Shown here in pieces: positions 31,932-43,649 of a stretch of 64,000 nucleotides of DNA. The stretch lies in NCBI GenBank assembly GCA_031216915.1, contig CM062289.1, positions 246,389,187-246,453,186 of the forward strand, given 5' to 3'. The notes under the pieces were generated by a model. It saw only the letters and a list, made by a program, of their open reading frames with translations, had not been told where the DNA came from and did no database searches. The position numbers and the translations under genes were made by a program. This DNA comes from Pictodentalium vernedei. Taxonomy: Eukaryota; Mollusca; Scaphopoda; Dentaliida; Dentaliidae. How positions within the stretch are numbered: position 1 is the first letter of the stretch; each line of letters opens with the position of its first letter.

Positions 31932-33366
31932 CAAGTTACAATGGAATTCCTTCATAAATATGACCTGTAGACTGTGTTAAAGGTTTTTGGGCTTTGGGCT
32001 CGGGCAGCCATTCTGGTTAAATGAGCACAACCAAAAGGGGACATTCTCATCTGGGCATCCTCTGGAGTGATCCTACGAAGTTACCATGAAATACCTTCAT
32101 AAATATGACCTGCAGACTGTGCTCAAGGTTTTCAGGCTTCGGGCCCCTGTAGCCGTCACAGTTGAAAAATCACGATCTAAAGGGGATGTCATCATCTAGG
32201 CATTATATGGAGTCAACCTAACCAGTTACAATGAAATCCTTTCAAAAATACGACTTATAGACTATGCTAAAGGTTTTTGGGCTCGGGTAGCCATCAAGGC
32301 TGAATGATCGTTATCAAAAGGGGACGTTCTCATCTAGACATTTTTTGGAGTCATCCTACCAAGGTACAATGAAATCCCTTCATAAATATGACCTGCAGAC
32401 TGAGCTAAAGGTTTTTGGGCTTCGGGCCCCTGTAGCTGTCACAGTTGCCCAATCGTGTCCGAAAGGGGATGTTCTCATCTAGACATTATATGAAGTCGAC
32501 CAAGTTACAATGAAATCCCTTCATAAATATGACCTGAAGACTGTGCTAACGGTTTTTGGGCTTCGGGCTTGGGCAGCCATCATGATTGAATGATTGCAAC
32601 CAAAAGGGGACATTCTCATCTGGAGTAAACCTATTAAGTTACAATGAAATTCCTTCATAAATATGACATGTAGACTGTGCTCAGGGTTTTTGGGCTTCGG
32701 GCACCTGTAGCCGTCACAGTTGACCAATCGCGACCAAAAGGGGATGTCATCATCTAAGCATTATATGGAGTCAACCCATCAAGTTACAATGAAATCCTTC
32801 CATAAATATGACCTATAGACTATGCTAAAGATTTTTGGGTTCAGGCAACCATCAAGGCTGAATGATCGCGATCAAAAGGGGACGTTCTCATTTAGACATT
32901 ATTTGGAGTCATCCTACTAAGTAACAATGAAATCACTTCATAAATATGACCTGTAGACTGTGCTAAAGGTTTTCGGGCTTCAGGCTCCTGTAGCCGTCAC
33001 AGTTGCCCAATCAAGTTCAAAAGGGGACTTTCTCATCTAGACATTATATGAAGTCAACCTGTCAAGTTACAATGAAATCCCTCCATAAATGTGACCTGTG
33101 GACTGTGCTAAAGGTTTTCAGGTTTTGGGCTTGGGCAGCTGTCACTGTTTACAGATCGCGACCAAATGGGGAAGTTCTCATCCAGACATCATACCGAGTC
33201 ATCCTACCAAGTTTCAATGAAATCCCTTCATATTAAACATGACCTGCAGACTGTGCTAAAAGTTTTTGGGTTTCGAGCTTGGGCAGCCAACAGGGTTGAC
33301 AAATCATGACCAAAAGGGGATGTTCTCATCTAGGCCTTATACAGAGGCATCCTACCAAGTTACAAT
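31932..33366 (+). repeat. Core-1 tandem array, continuation of copy D
   Basis: About ten units of about 145 bp each contain 'caagttacaatgaaatccc', 'tgacctgtagactgtgct', 'ttgggcttcggg' and 'ccaaaaggggac'. Adjacent units alternate between two sub-types ('atcatggttgaatgatcgca' and 'gccgtcacagttg'), which suggests a higher-order dimer. The array is the right-hand continuation of 24045-25258. Confidence 0.8.
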
Positions 33367-35049
33367 ACAAGAGGCCCCAGGGGGCCTGAGGGTGCTCACC
33401 TGACATGGTAGACTAAATATCAACCCAGAGAATTGAATTCAACAAGTTGCATCCGCTCCTCCTAAGAAAAGCTTATACCAAATATTCTAAGATTCTGACC
33501 AGTGGATCTTAAAAAAATAATTTTTAAAGAATATTCCTCATATTGAACTAAGTTATAATTCGGGCTCCCACAGGGAGCCCATATATGAACCCAGGGATTT
33601 GGCTTTAACAAACTTGAATCTCACCCCCCTAAGGATGCTGCACACCAAATATCAAAACATTCTGACTGCTGGATCTGAAGAAAATTTTTAAAGAAAATTC
33701 CTAATTTTGAACTAACTTATCATTCGGGCTCCAACAGTGAGCCCAAATATGGACCTAGGGACATGGCTTGAACAAACTTGAATCTCATCCCCCTAAGGAT
33801 GCTGCACACCAAATATCAAAACATTCCGACTGCTGGATCTGAAGAAGATTTTTAAAGAAAATTCCTCATTTTGAACTAAGTTATAATTCGGGCTACCACA
33901 GTGAGCCCAAATATGAACCCACGGACTTGGCTTGAACAAACTTCAATTTCACCCCCCTAAGCATGGTGCATACCCAATATCAAAAGATTCTGCCTGCTAG
34001 ATCTTGAGAAGAAGATTTTCAAAGAAATTTGCCTGAAATGCATTAAGTTCAATTTTAGGCTCCTATACTGAGCCCAAATATAAACCCAGGGAGCCGATTT
34101 GAACAAACTTGAATCAGATCCACCCCACAATGTTGCATACCAAATATCAAAAGATTCTGCCAGCTGGATCTGTAGAAGAAGATTTTTGAAGAAATTTGCC
34201 TGAAATGCACTAAGTTTGAAATCGGGCTCCTATACCGAGTCCAAATATGAACCCAGGGGGCCGATTTGAACAAACTTGAATCAGATCCACCCTACAATGT
34301 TGCATACCAAATATGAAAAGATTCTGTCAGCTGGATCTGGAGAAGAAGATTTTTTAATGTTTTTCCCATTGCCAACAGTGTTAAAAAGTGCTGACTCAGC
34401 ACTTTTTCAAAGTCCTGAGAGAAGTACCTTGTGATCAAACCGATACGGACTTTTTTTAACCATTCTATTCTACTGGATAAAAGTAAGCTTTAACAAAATA
34501 AGAATTCTCTGTGCCGTGTAGTTTTGGAGATATGGTAGTTTTCAGGTTTTTCCTATTTTTAGCTCCCGAGGTTCCCACGGCGCAATAAGAAAAAAATTTT
34601 TTTGCATCAATCAACTACTTATGACCCATTATCATCTCATATCAAATTTGGTTCAAATCGACCTCACGGTTCTGAAAATAGAAATTTTAGGCGTAGCCAA
34701 AATTTTTGCCCCTCCCATAACGAAGGCAAATAATGCCCAATAAACTTCTCTTGAACAAACTTGATTCTAAACCTCAAAAGGACTCTGTATACCACATATC
34801 AAGTCTCTGCTACTGGTGGTTCATTAGAAGAATATTTTCAAAAAAATTTGGCCATTTTTTCCCCACCCCTCTGCTCAATATGAACCTAATTTGCATAAAA
34901 ATCAAAATACCCCTATATAACCACTACTTACATGAAATTTAATTAAAATGTGGCCAGTGGTTTAGGAGAAAGAGGCTCAAACACCACCTTCACGCAGGAC
35001 GACGGACAGACGAAGAGTGATCAGAAAAGCTTTCAGTCAGGTGAGCTAA
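33367..35049 (+). mobile_element. Helitron/HINE-like element, family 2, copy 2
   Basis: The 5' end 'acaagaggccccagggggcc' includes a palindrome AGGCCCC-AG-GGGGCCT and then GGTGCTCACCTGAC. The 3' end 'ctttcagtcaggtgagctaa' gives the inverted word GTCAGGTGAGC. The surrounding core-1 unit is cut between 'agttacaat' and 'aaatccc' and shows no target duplication, as expected for Helitron-type insertion. The interior has about five core-2 units (33420-34340) and then a unique stretch (34360-35035). No ORF. Confidence 0.72.
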
Positions 35050-35150
35050 AAATCCCTTCATACATACGACCTGTAGACTGTGATAATGGTTTTCGTGGTT
35101 TGGGCTCGGGCAGTCATACCAGTTGACCGATCACGACCAAAAGGGGACAC

Positions 35151-35677
35151 CTTACTCCAATAATAATAAAATTTATCAACCAAAAATTTTTATGTACGAA
35201 CCACACAGTACGCGAAAGTCACGCGCGACACGTAAAATATATAAAATACAATAAAAATGTGGTTGAAAATAATAACGAGAATATATAAAACACAGTCCTG
35301 TTATTATACGATCCTCAGATCCATAATTCCAGTCACAGGAAACTGTTGTCAATGAGCTGAATTACCACTGTTTTAGAATTTGTAAATGGACGTCCTACTC
35401 ACAACGACAGACGAAAAAAGAATGATTCATTGGTGACTGCCTTGCGCACTGGTTTCCGGAAGTCGTGGAATTGTACTAAGAGAAGAGCGTCCCCTACTGG
35501 GTGTGCACCGATGGCACTCAACACAGTTTTGGCTTATTTTTTCTTGGTGCTTTTGCACCACTTTTCTTTCCCAAATCTCTTGGGAAAGATCAAAATAGAG
35601 AGTATATTTTCTCAGTTGGGGTCTTCCCTTGTAGTGCAAGCCTGTAGTAAACAATTGTAATGTAGGTTGATAAGAAA
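35151..35677 (-). repeat. 5' end and right inverted terminal repeat of DIRS A
   Basis: Sequence from 35418 to 35677 is the reverse complement of 14595-14857 at the other end of the element, sharing 'tggtttccggaagtcgtgg' and 'cttgtagtgcaagcctgtag'. The outer limit is 'gataagaaa', after which the interrupted core-2 unit resumes at 35678. The 35151-35417 part has no match in the window and is taken as the DIRS leader. Confidence 0.7.
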
Positions 35678-36139
35678 GCCCAAATATTAACTGAGAACCC
35701 TGAAAGGATGCTGTATACCATATATCAAAAGATTAGGTCTAGTGCTTTTGGAGAAGATTTTAAAAGATTAAATTAAAGATTCCAAATATTAACCCTAGTA
35801 CTCCATTTTTATAAACTTGAATTTGATTCAGCTAAGGATAATGTATACCATATATCAAACGATTCTGATTGGGTGTTCATGAGTAAGCGATTTTTAAGGA
35901 ATATTCCTCATGTTGCACCAAGTTAAAATTCGGGCTTTGGACAAACATGAATTTGATCCTGTAAGGATTCTGTATACCATATATCAAAAGATTCTGACTA
36001 GTGGTTTTGGAGAAGAGTTTTAAAGATTATTCCTCATATTGCACTAAGTTAAAATTCAGCCCCTCCCCCATAGGAAGGAGAAATATTAACTGGGGAACTT
36101 GGTTTGAACAAACATGAATCTGCTCCCTGTAATGATATT

Positions 36140-37095
36140 GTATACAAATATTAACTAGACCTGTTCCTGTTGGTAAGTACAGGTAATGAAATACCTCCGC
36201 AATGTGCAGGCCAACCCAAAATAAAGATTGCTATCAAGTCAGTTTTTAAAAACATGTTACCACATTGTATAGGTGCTTCATTTTGATTCTCAGAAAAGGA
36301 AAGGAAAAGAAAGTGTCTCCATACAGTGATACAAAAGATACCCCCGCTTATTTAACAATGCAAACCTGACTATAGGTGAAACAGTTTTTGGATATATACA
36401 AATTCTAAATCTGTAAAGGGCAAAGACTCTGGCAATAAAATCTCGAATGACACCTGCATTTCTCTATGGGTATTCATCAATAGGATACACTTGCAAACCA
36501 AATATCAAGTCACTCAATCTTGCATACCAAATATCAAGTCACTCAACCAAGTACTTTACATGATTGAATATTGGGATGGACAAACAGACAGACTGACAGA
36601 CAGATGGGCAATGACTCTGGCAATAAAATCTTGAACCACAGCTGCATTTCACTATAGGTTTACAGCAACAGGATACACTTGCATACCAAATATCAAGACT
36701 CTCAACCAAGAACTTTACAAGTTATTCACGATTGAATTTTGGGACAGATAGATGGATGGATGGATGGATGGATGGATGGATGGATGGATGGATGGATGGA
36801 TGGATGGACAGACCTTGTACTGTGGGTAGACATCAATAAGACAGAGTTGCACATCAAAGTCATTCCACTGAGTACTCTGCAAGTTCTCCATGAATTAATT
36901 TCAAGGTGGACAAATTCTAAGTCTCTGTAGGCACTACGGGTATACAGCAATAGGATACACTTGCATACCAAATATCAAGTCACTCAACCAAGTACTTTAC
37001 AAGTTATTCATGACTGAATTTCAGGACGGATGGATGGATGGATTGACAGGTGGATGGATGGACAGACAGACAAGGCAAATCCTTTTTTCCCCCAA
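36140..37095 (+). repeat. Insertion in core 2 with about 300-bp repeats and GATG microsatellite
   Basis: Three diverged units share 'tttacagcaataggatacac', 'ttgcataccaaatatcaagt' and 'cactcaaccaagtactttac'. Each is followed by a GATGGA/GACAGA-type microsatellite; the longest is a pure GATG run at 36747-36807. Core-2 sequence stops before 36140 and resumes at about 37095. It is probably the tandem core of yet another Helitron-like element, but its ends are unclear. Confidence 0.5.
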
Positions 37096-37243
37096 TCGGG
37101 TGTAAACAATTCTGACTAGTGGTTCTGAAGAAGATTCTTTAAAGAGTACTTCTCATATTGCACCATGTTAAAATTCGCACTTGTTTTTTGAGCCCAAACA
37201 TGAACCAAGGTGCTAAATTTTAACAAAATAATATCTGACATCC

Positions 37244-37990
37244 TTATGGATGCTGTAAACAAAGTATCAAAAAATACTGATCAGTGGTTCTGGAGAAGAT
37301 ATTTTTAAATTTTTGCAAATATGCTGACTGGACATTTTTTCGATTCGCTCTATAGTACACTATGACCAAACTGATGACAATTTTATCATTCTCTTCTTCT
37401 GGTTCTGAGAATGCTTCATACCAAATAACAGATCTCAGTTCCCTGCGGTTTGGAAAAATATGACCATTTGAAAATATTTCTACTTTTAGCTCCTGGGGTT
37501 CCCACGGGAATGGAGGATTGTTTTTTGCATGAATCAAGTACTTATGACTCAATAATACCACATACCAAACTTGGTTCAAATCTGCACATTGGTTCAGAAA
37601 ATAGAATTTGGGTTGGGGCCAAAATCCTGGCCCTCCCATAACAAATGCAAATATTGCTTCACAAACTTTATTTTAACAAACTTGATTCTACGCCTCAAAA
37701 GGAAGTTCAGCACCAAATATTAAGTCGTTGTACCTACTGGTGCATGAGAAGATGTTTTTAAAATTTGGGAACATTTTCCCCACCCCCTCCTTTGGGGCTG
37801 GGCAAGTTGATTGAACAAACAAAATGTGACATCTGAAAAAACAATCACCTCAAATTTAACTGAAATTGGCCCAGTGGTTTTGGAGAAGTCGGGAACACAA
37901 TGTTCATGGATGATGGATGACAAATGGACAACAGATGACAGATGGTGAGTGATCAGAATAGCTCAACCTGACTTTCAGTCAGGTGAGCTA
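37244..37990 (+). repeat. 3' part of family-2 copy 1
   Basis: Core-2 sequence runs into a unique stretch that parallels 34360-35048 of copy 2 (shared 'tttagctcc..gggttcccacgg' and 'tgaaattggcc/gtggcc agtggttt' words). It ends with 'atggtgagtgatcagaatag' and the hairpin 'ctgactttcagtcag' plus GTGAGCTA. The shared layout shows that family-2 elements have a conserved unique 3' third next to a tandem-repeat 5' part. Confidence 0.6.
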
Positions 37991-37994
37991 TAAT

Positions 37995-39217
37995 TGTTTG
38001 CACAGACCAGAAATCTCACCATACATGAAAGTCCAACAAGAGCTTTAACTCTGGTAAACATTAGCAGATGAGACCCAGCCTGTTTTGATAGTCTGTTCCC
38101 CCTTGCTAGTCTATCACCATACTAAAGGATATTGAAGTAGGGCTAACTGATGGTGGAGTTACGACACAAAATGTTTGCTAATTTGAATTTGAGCCATCTT
38201 ACAGATGTGGTATACTAAATGTCAAAAGAATATAACTGATGGATCTAAAGAAGATTTTATAAGAATATTGTTTATTGCACTTAGATAAACTTTTGGATCC
38301 AATAGGGAGCCCAAATAGCAACCCATGGGACTTCACTTAAACAGTCTTGAATGTGAACCCCTAAGGTTGCTAAATATCAAATATAAAAAAATTCAGAGGG
38401 GGTGATCTGAATAGGTTAAAATTCAGGTTCACATAAGACACCCAAATGTGGACTTGGGGACTTAATTTGAACAAACTTGAATCTGGCCCTCATAAAGATG
38501 CTGTATACCAAATATCAGAAGATTCCAAATGGTGAATTTGAAGAAGATTATTCTTCATATTGCACCAAGTTAAAATTGGACTCACATACAAAGCCCAAAT
38601 AGAGACCCATTGACTTGATTTAAACAAATTTGAATCTGACCCTCATAAGGAAGATGTATACCAAATATCAAAAGATTCTGATTGGTGGTTCTGAATAAGG
38701 TTTTTAAAGAATATTCCACATGCTGCAGTAAGTTTAAATTCAGGCTCACATAAGAAGCCCAAATACCCTGGGTCTTGATTTGAACAAACTTGAATCTGAC
38801 CCTCATAAGGATGCAGAAAAACAAAAGATTCTGTAGAAGAAGATTTTTAAAGAAATGTTCTCACACTGCTGTAAATTAAAATTCAGGCTCCAATATATGA
38901 ACCCAGAAACGTGCTTTGAACATACATGAATCTGACCCTCTTAAGGATGCCATATACCAAATATCAAAAGATTCTAATCAGTAGTTTGGGGAAGAAGATT
39001 TTTTTCATATTTTTGTGGTACAAATAGAGTTATGCCCTTCTGCCTCCCTCCCATGAGTGTGGTAACGTTATTTGTCATATGATAAGGAACATACATATCA
39101 AATTTGGTTCACTTTAGTTCAGTAGTTTCTGAGAAGTCAATATTATCAAGTTCAGGATGGATGGATGGATGGATGTGATCACTAAAGCTCTTCTTGATCT
39201 TCGCTCAGGGGAGTTAA
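37995..39217 (+). mobile_element. Helitron/HINE-like element, family 2, copy 3 (diverged)
   Basis: Core-2 units (38190-38990, about five) lead into a short unique tail, a GATG microsatellite (39156-39176) and the end 'gatcttcgctcaggggagtt', which is a mutated version of the family-2 3' end. The 5' end is not clear. The first 180 bases resemble 11220-11390. No ORF. Confidence 0.5.
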
Positions 39218-39678
39218 AAAGTTGGCACAATGGAAATCTAGCCATGAAACGGCCATGACTCTAGAAAAATTCACCTGGTCAAAAATACCTTTCCAGTTGA
39301 AATTCCCTCAAAAACTACACAGAAGGCTTCTAATTCAGGTTAACATTTCTTTAGGGTTTCATAAATGCCTTCCTAGAGTTGAATTGATACACTTTCCACA
39401 TTTTTACAAGAGCTTTACATAAATGATGCCAAATATTCCTTGGATTCAAAATTGTGGTGTCTACTTTTTCAAGTGGCCCTCTCATTTACATTCATGAAGC
39501 ATGTGACAAAGTGATCACTTGGGAATCTGCATAAACGATTCAATTGCACAGCTCTTATTTGTTTTTGCAAACTGACAAATGATAATTTCATTTTGTCTCA
39601 GGTGAAATAATGTAAACAAGATGGCCATTTCAAAATGAATAAAAAAAAAACAATTTGTGCTCAACTTAAAATATATTA
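39218..39678. other. No recognisable feature
   Basis: A+T-rich sequence between two elements. A 66-codon plus-strand frame at 39222-39422 shows no family resemblance or exon-like context. Confidence 0.4.
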
Positions 39679-39909
39679 TTAACTGGTAGAGGGCTAGATT
39701 ATTTGTGGTGGTTTGAATTTGATATTCAAAATTTGTTTTATTACAAATTATTGGAGAGGGCCCACATGCACTCTCCATTAATTTTTTGTAATAAAATTAA
39801 TTTATATAAACAAATTATTTGTGTTTGACTGAATATGAAACATGAGCAAGGTTAATGTTGGACTTTGGTACCACTACTTGATAGTGGTTTCTAGCACTCA
39901 ACCAGCTAA
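39679..39909 (-). mobile_element. Foldback MITE, copy B
   Basis: The inverted ends are TTAACTGGTAGAGGGCTAGA (39679 onwards) and 'tctagcactcaaccagctaa' (to 39909). The internal hairpin is built on 'attattggagagggcc' and 'gcactctccattaatt'. It is in the opposite orientation to copies A (4921-5122) and C (41602-41835). No coding potential. Confidence 0.7.
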
Positions 39910-40320
39910 TAAAATGCAATTTACGTGAATACATCCTGCACAAATGTAAACAAATCTTACAATGATAATCGGTAAGATGACCAGTATAATATACTTTAAA
40001 ATTTTCATATTTGGATCACACTCACACTCCCCTACCATTTCAACTCACGAAATAAGGCCAAGCTTTGAGAATATGATTCAATCTGAGATCATCCAGAGGA
40101 CTCAATACAATTTGATTCAAGTCATGGTGATTTGTAAATTTTGGAATCATCCAGATGTTCTCAATGTCTTCACCGGTATACCACCCTTAAATCTTTCTAT
40201 TACCATCAGGTCTCCTGTACAGGAGACCTGATGATAGAAGAAGAATCTAAGGGGTTCTATTTCTGAAACTATTTTCATTCACTTTTTAGAATATTTCAAA
40301 TTTTATGACACCCCTATACA
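39910..40320. repeat. Non-coding stretch with a perfect 30-bp palindrome
   Basis: Mostly featureless, but 40204-40233 is a perfect palindrome (arms CATCAGGTCTCCTGT and its complement). It extends imperfectly to 40188-40256, where 'cccttaaatcttt' faces 'gaagattctaagggg'. This looks like a small foldback element. No target duplication was identified. Confidence 0.5.
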
Positions 40321-41555
40321 AATGAAAGTGTCAATGACACTGCAGTTCAACTTGTCCAAAAATGGACTGAAATAAATACAAAGCTCCAGTGATGATAAGC
40401 CACTCCATCAAGTTTACACAAAAAAAACCCTTCACACCAAAGCTACATATGAAACTGGAGAAAGATCGGGTGAGGGATGTCACCTGCAGGGTGTACTAAT
40501 GGAACGGTTGACAATTTATATGCCAAATCCAAGATGGCTGATGGTGGCCATGTTTTTCAATGAAATTCAGATAAATTTGATAGCTTCCATGAAGACATCA
40601 CACCACAGCCACATATGAAATTTAAAAAAAAACTGGGTGAGAGATTTGGCCTGTAGGGTGTGCTAATGAAATTGTTCACCATTTATATGTCATATCCAAG
40701 ATGGCTGCAGACGACCATGTTTTTCAACAAAATTCAGAAAAATTTGATTGATTCCATCTAGATATGACACCAAAACTACTTATGAAATTTGAAAAAAATC
40801 GGGAGAGAAATGTGGCCTGCTAGTGGAATTGTTGACAGTTTACGTGACAAATCCAAGATGCTGCAGGCAGTCATGTTTTTCAACGAAAGTTAGACAAATT
40901 TGATAGTGCCCATCTAGACACCTCACCAAAGCTACATATAAAATTTGAAAAAGATTCAGTGAGAGATGTGGCCTGTAGGGTGTGCCAATGGAATTGTTGA
41001 CAATATATGTGAGAAATCTAAGATGGCCACTGTCGGCCATATTTTCAATAGAATTAGGAAAAATTCAATAGCACCCATCTAGGTATTGTCCTAAAGACAC
41101 ATATGAAATTTGGAACTAATCGGGTGAGAGATGTGGCCTGTAGAGAGTGCCAAAGGAATTACTGACAATTTATATGCCAAATCCAAGCCATGTTTTTCAA
41201 CAAAATTTGGAAAAATTTGATAGCTACCATCTAGACATCACACCAAAATTTGAAACTGATCAGGTAAGAGATGTGGCCTGTACGGTATGCCAATGGAATT
41301 GTTGGCAATTTATATGCAAAATCTAAGATGGCCACTGATGGCCATGTCTTTCAATGAAATTAACAAAAAATTGATATCTCCCATCTAGACATTGCCCCAA
41401 AGCCACGTATGAAAATTGGAATATGATCAGGTGAGATTTGCGGTCTGAAGGGTGTGCTAAAGGAACTGTGAACAAACAGATGTACATATGGATGGATGAC
41501 GGATCACAATCCATACCAATAGCTCATACTTGACGTTGTCAAGTTGAGCTAAAAA
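40321..41555 (+). mobile_element. Helitron/HINE-like element, family 1 ends, copy E (core 3)
   Basis: The 5' palindrome AGTGTCAATGACACT (40327-40341) is followed by 'gcagttcaacttgtc'. The 3' hairpin CTTGACGTTGTCAAG is followed by TTGAGCTAA. Between them is a tandem array unrelated to core 1: about seven units of 150-165 bp with 'gagagatgtggcctgtaggg', 'caatttatatgccaaatcc', 'aagatggc' and 'tttttcaacaaaattc' words. No ORF. Confidence 0.75.
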
Positions 41556-41601
41556 CAAGTCGCTTTTTAATGGATGGAATTCAAAAATTAAAATACAGTT
41601 C

Positions 41602-41835
41602 TTAACTGGTTTCACGATCAGGACTTTCAAAAAAATTAGGGTACCAGAGGAAAAGCCAACATTTTCTTTGTTCATATTTCACATTCAGTCAAATGCAAAT
41701 AAAATTTTGTTTATATAAATTTTTGTTACAATTTATTGGAGAGTGCCTGTGGGAACTCTCCAATAATTTGTTATAAAACAAATATTACATAACAAATTCA
41801 GACCACAAAAAATAATCTAGCCCTCAACCAGTTAA
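41602..41835 (+). mobile_element. Foldback MITE, copy C
   Basis: The ends are TTAACTGGTT and AACCAGTTAA. The internal hairpin has 'attggagagtgcc' and 'ggaactctccaataat' arms. It is nearly the same length and order as copy B in the other orientation. It lies 47 bp after the end of family-1 copy E. Confidence 0.7.
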
Positions 41836-42175
41836 GTGGAGATCAACACTACTTGCAATATTCCACTGCTCCAATAATGTATTATAATTCATCAATTAAA
41901 TTCAGCCTCGTTTTTTCTGAACCCATAATTTGATTGGCTGAAAGCCAGTCGGGTCCATGCTCTAATTTCAGGTACATTCACTCTTACTGTGCTCTAATTG
42001 CCAGAAGAGGGTCAATTAGAACATGTCTATATCCATGCTATGCGAAAGAAACAGCGCTAATCCTATCACAGATCGAAGACAGCCCAGAGTTGTTTTCTAT
42101 AGCAATGGTTGTTAGCGTCCGTGCTTTGAAGTTCACCGTGTAAATTTGATCATGGCAAATAGACCAAGATCGAAA

Positions 42176-42575
42176 ATTATAAATTTTAAGTAATTTGTAT
42201 ATTTTTATACTTACCAATGGCCCAGACTTGGCTGGTGCAAACTCAATATTATCAAGGGCCAAACACAAATTTTGAACACCCCCCCCCCCCCCCCCCCCCC
42301 CAATCTCCAAAATTTGCATACAATACCAAAAATTAAAAGTCCTATCTGGCCCTCCATACTTTTACTACCTGCGCATGTGCAGTACTCAGGAAGAGACCGG
42401 AATTGGTGCCATCATCATTCTTTGCAGCAAGCCTATTAAAATAATAACTCAGTGGGGAGGTATGAGTGCACACTCATGGAAGGGCCATCCCCATCTGGCC
42501 CATTGGTAAGTATAAAAAAATATACAAATTACTTTAAATTTATCATATTTTTACACTACAACCAATGGCCCAGAC
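42176..42575 (-). repeat. Terminal repeat and complementary region of DIRS B2
   Basis: 'gtatatttttatacttacca' at 42196-42215 leads into 'atggcccagacttggctgg'. Its inverted copy 'ctggcccattggtaagtata' with 'caaattact' lies at 42495-42530. It is followed directly by 'atatttttacactacaacca', which corresponds to the other terminus. This is the same left-end-plus-right-end complement seen at 14939-15028 in DIRS A. A 23-base C run lies at 42279-42301. Confidence 0.6.
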
Positions 42576-43649
42576 TTAGCTGAATCGTAAAAAGGCAGAG
42601 GGCCTAGGACTTACGAATTAGCAGACCAAATACAGCTCCTAAGCCTGCATTCCAAGGTGAAAAGGAGATTAAATTTTTAAAGAAATTACATGTATGTCTC
42701 TCTATACAATAATAGAAAAGACATATCAATAAGGAGCCACATCCAAGTAATTCCGTATTCTTAGCATGAATGATTATGCAAATTGGGTGTAACGAGCACC
42801 CAATTTTAAGGCTAGTCCGGACTAAGCCACTTAAATTAGGATGGCGTATTCGTGAGTGAGAGACTAATGCCCACAAACACACGCCATATATATATAATAA
42901 ACAAGCTGTATGTAAGATCAGTAATAATCTACAGACAAAACAGCTTCTCTCATAGTTACACAGTTCGACGAATAATTCCTATCGAACCCCTCACACCTGC
43001 ATTACTTCAATCGCTAAATAAGTAAGGCAGGTGCAGTAGAATTAATGCTACACTGCTGCTGCTATTCTCAATAAGAGTAATGCAGCTAAAAAGCTTACAG
43101 TCAAAACAATCATAACAATAATCCGACACGACTTGTAATGCTTTTGTGTTAGTTATCAAAAAGCATACGAACCGCAGGGCTCCCTCACATCTGACTGACT
43201 CCATACTGCCACTAAGGATGGAGAGTGATATGATGACCAAATAATAAACCATGTAGACATAATATCCAATCCCTAGAATGGAAATATAATCCACAACTGT
43301 AGATTGGATAGAAATGAAAAGGAGACGAAAACAATGTTCCAACACCCGATCATAAAAACCTAGATGAACTCCTTATGTTCAATCTGATATCAGGAAATAT
43401 ATTCCAGAGGAGTTTAGTATAGGCATTTGAAGAAATACTCATTAATCACACTAGGTTAATATGGTGCTATCAATAGGGCTTATCACCTCAGAAAACTAAC
43501 ACCAAACCATACCGGTAGAAAGAGAATAACCTCCTCTAACATAACAGTATCATGTCTGATAGGACAATGAACTCAGCTTAGCTGAAGCAGCTAAAGGTCT
43601 TCCTATTCGTGAAGACAATAAAAAGGCTGATAACTGCAGCCTTAGAAGC

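Larger units (their letters stand above)
23852..35150 (+). mobile_element. Helitron/HINE-like element, family 1, copy D, with three nested insertions
   Basis: The 5' end at 23852 ('atgaaaatgtcagtgacact' then GTAGCTTAACTTG) is followed by the family-1 lead sequence and an array of core-1 units of about 145 bp. The array is broken by a SINE (24197-24559), an LTR element (25259-31931) and a family-2 element (33367-35049). After each insertion the interrupted unit continues at the expected base. The last unit ends at 35150, where DIRS-A sequence resumes. The usual 3' hairpin end is missing, so this copy is 3'-truncated or uses a different end. Confidence 0.65.
14571..35677 (-). mobile_element. 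DIRS-type retrotransposon, family A, expanded by nested insertions
   Basis: A full-length but defective DIRS element lies in reverse orientation. Order from 5' (right): right inverted terminal repeat (35418-35677), leader, gag-like region, RT, RNase H, tyrosine recombinase, internal complementary region and left inverted repeat (14571-14900). It encodes no DDE integrase, as is typical. It interrupts a core-2 unit ('actcccatag' before, 'gcccaaatattaac' after) with no target duplication, consistent with recombinase-mediated insertion. After removing the CR1-like LINE and the family-1 element with its contents, about 7 kb of DIRS sequence remains. All coding parts have stops or frameshifts. Confidence 0.68.
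11390..37990 (+). mobile_element. Helitron/HINE-like element, family 2, copy 1 (host of the nested block)
   Basis: The 5' end is near 11400 ('ggccccatgggtgtctgagg' then CACTCACCTGAC). The 3' end is at about 37963-37985 ('ctgactttcagtcag' hairpin then GTGAGCTA). The words CTCACCTGAC and GTCAGGTGAG are inverted subterminal copies. The interior is core 2, about 160-bp units with 'gatgctgtataccaaatatc', 'gatctgaagaagat' and 'gttaaaattcgggctcc' at 12080-13098, 14513-14570, 35678-36140 and 37095-37960. It is interrupted by a foldback MITE, family-1 copy C, a whole DIRS element and a segment at 36140-37095. I infer one element because interrupted core-2 units rejoin across the insertions. Confidence 0.55.

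Noticed and set aside
36726-36971. ORF with a His-Pro-Ser-Ile repeat
   Set aside because: A translation of the GATG microsatellite; not a gene.
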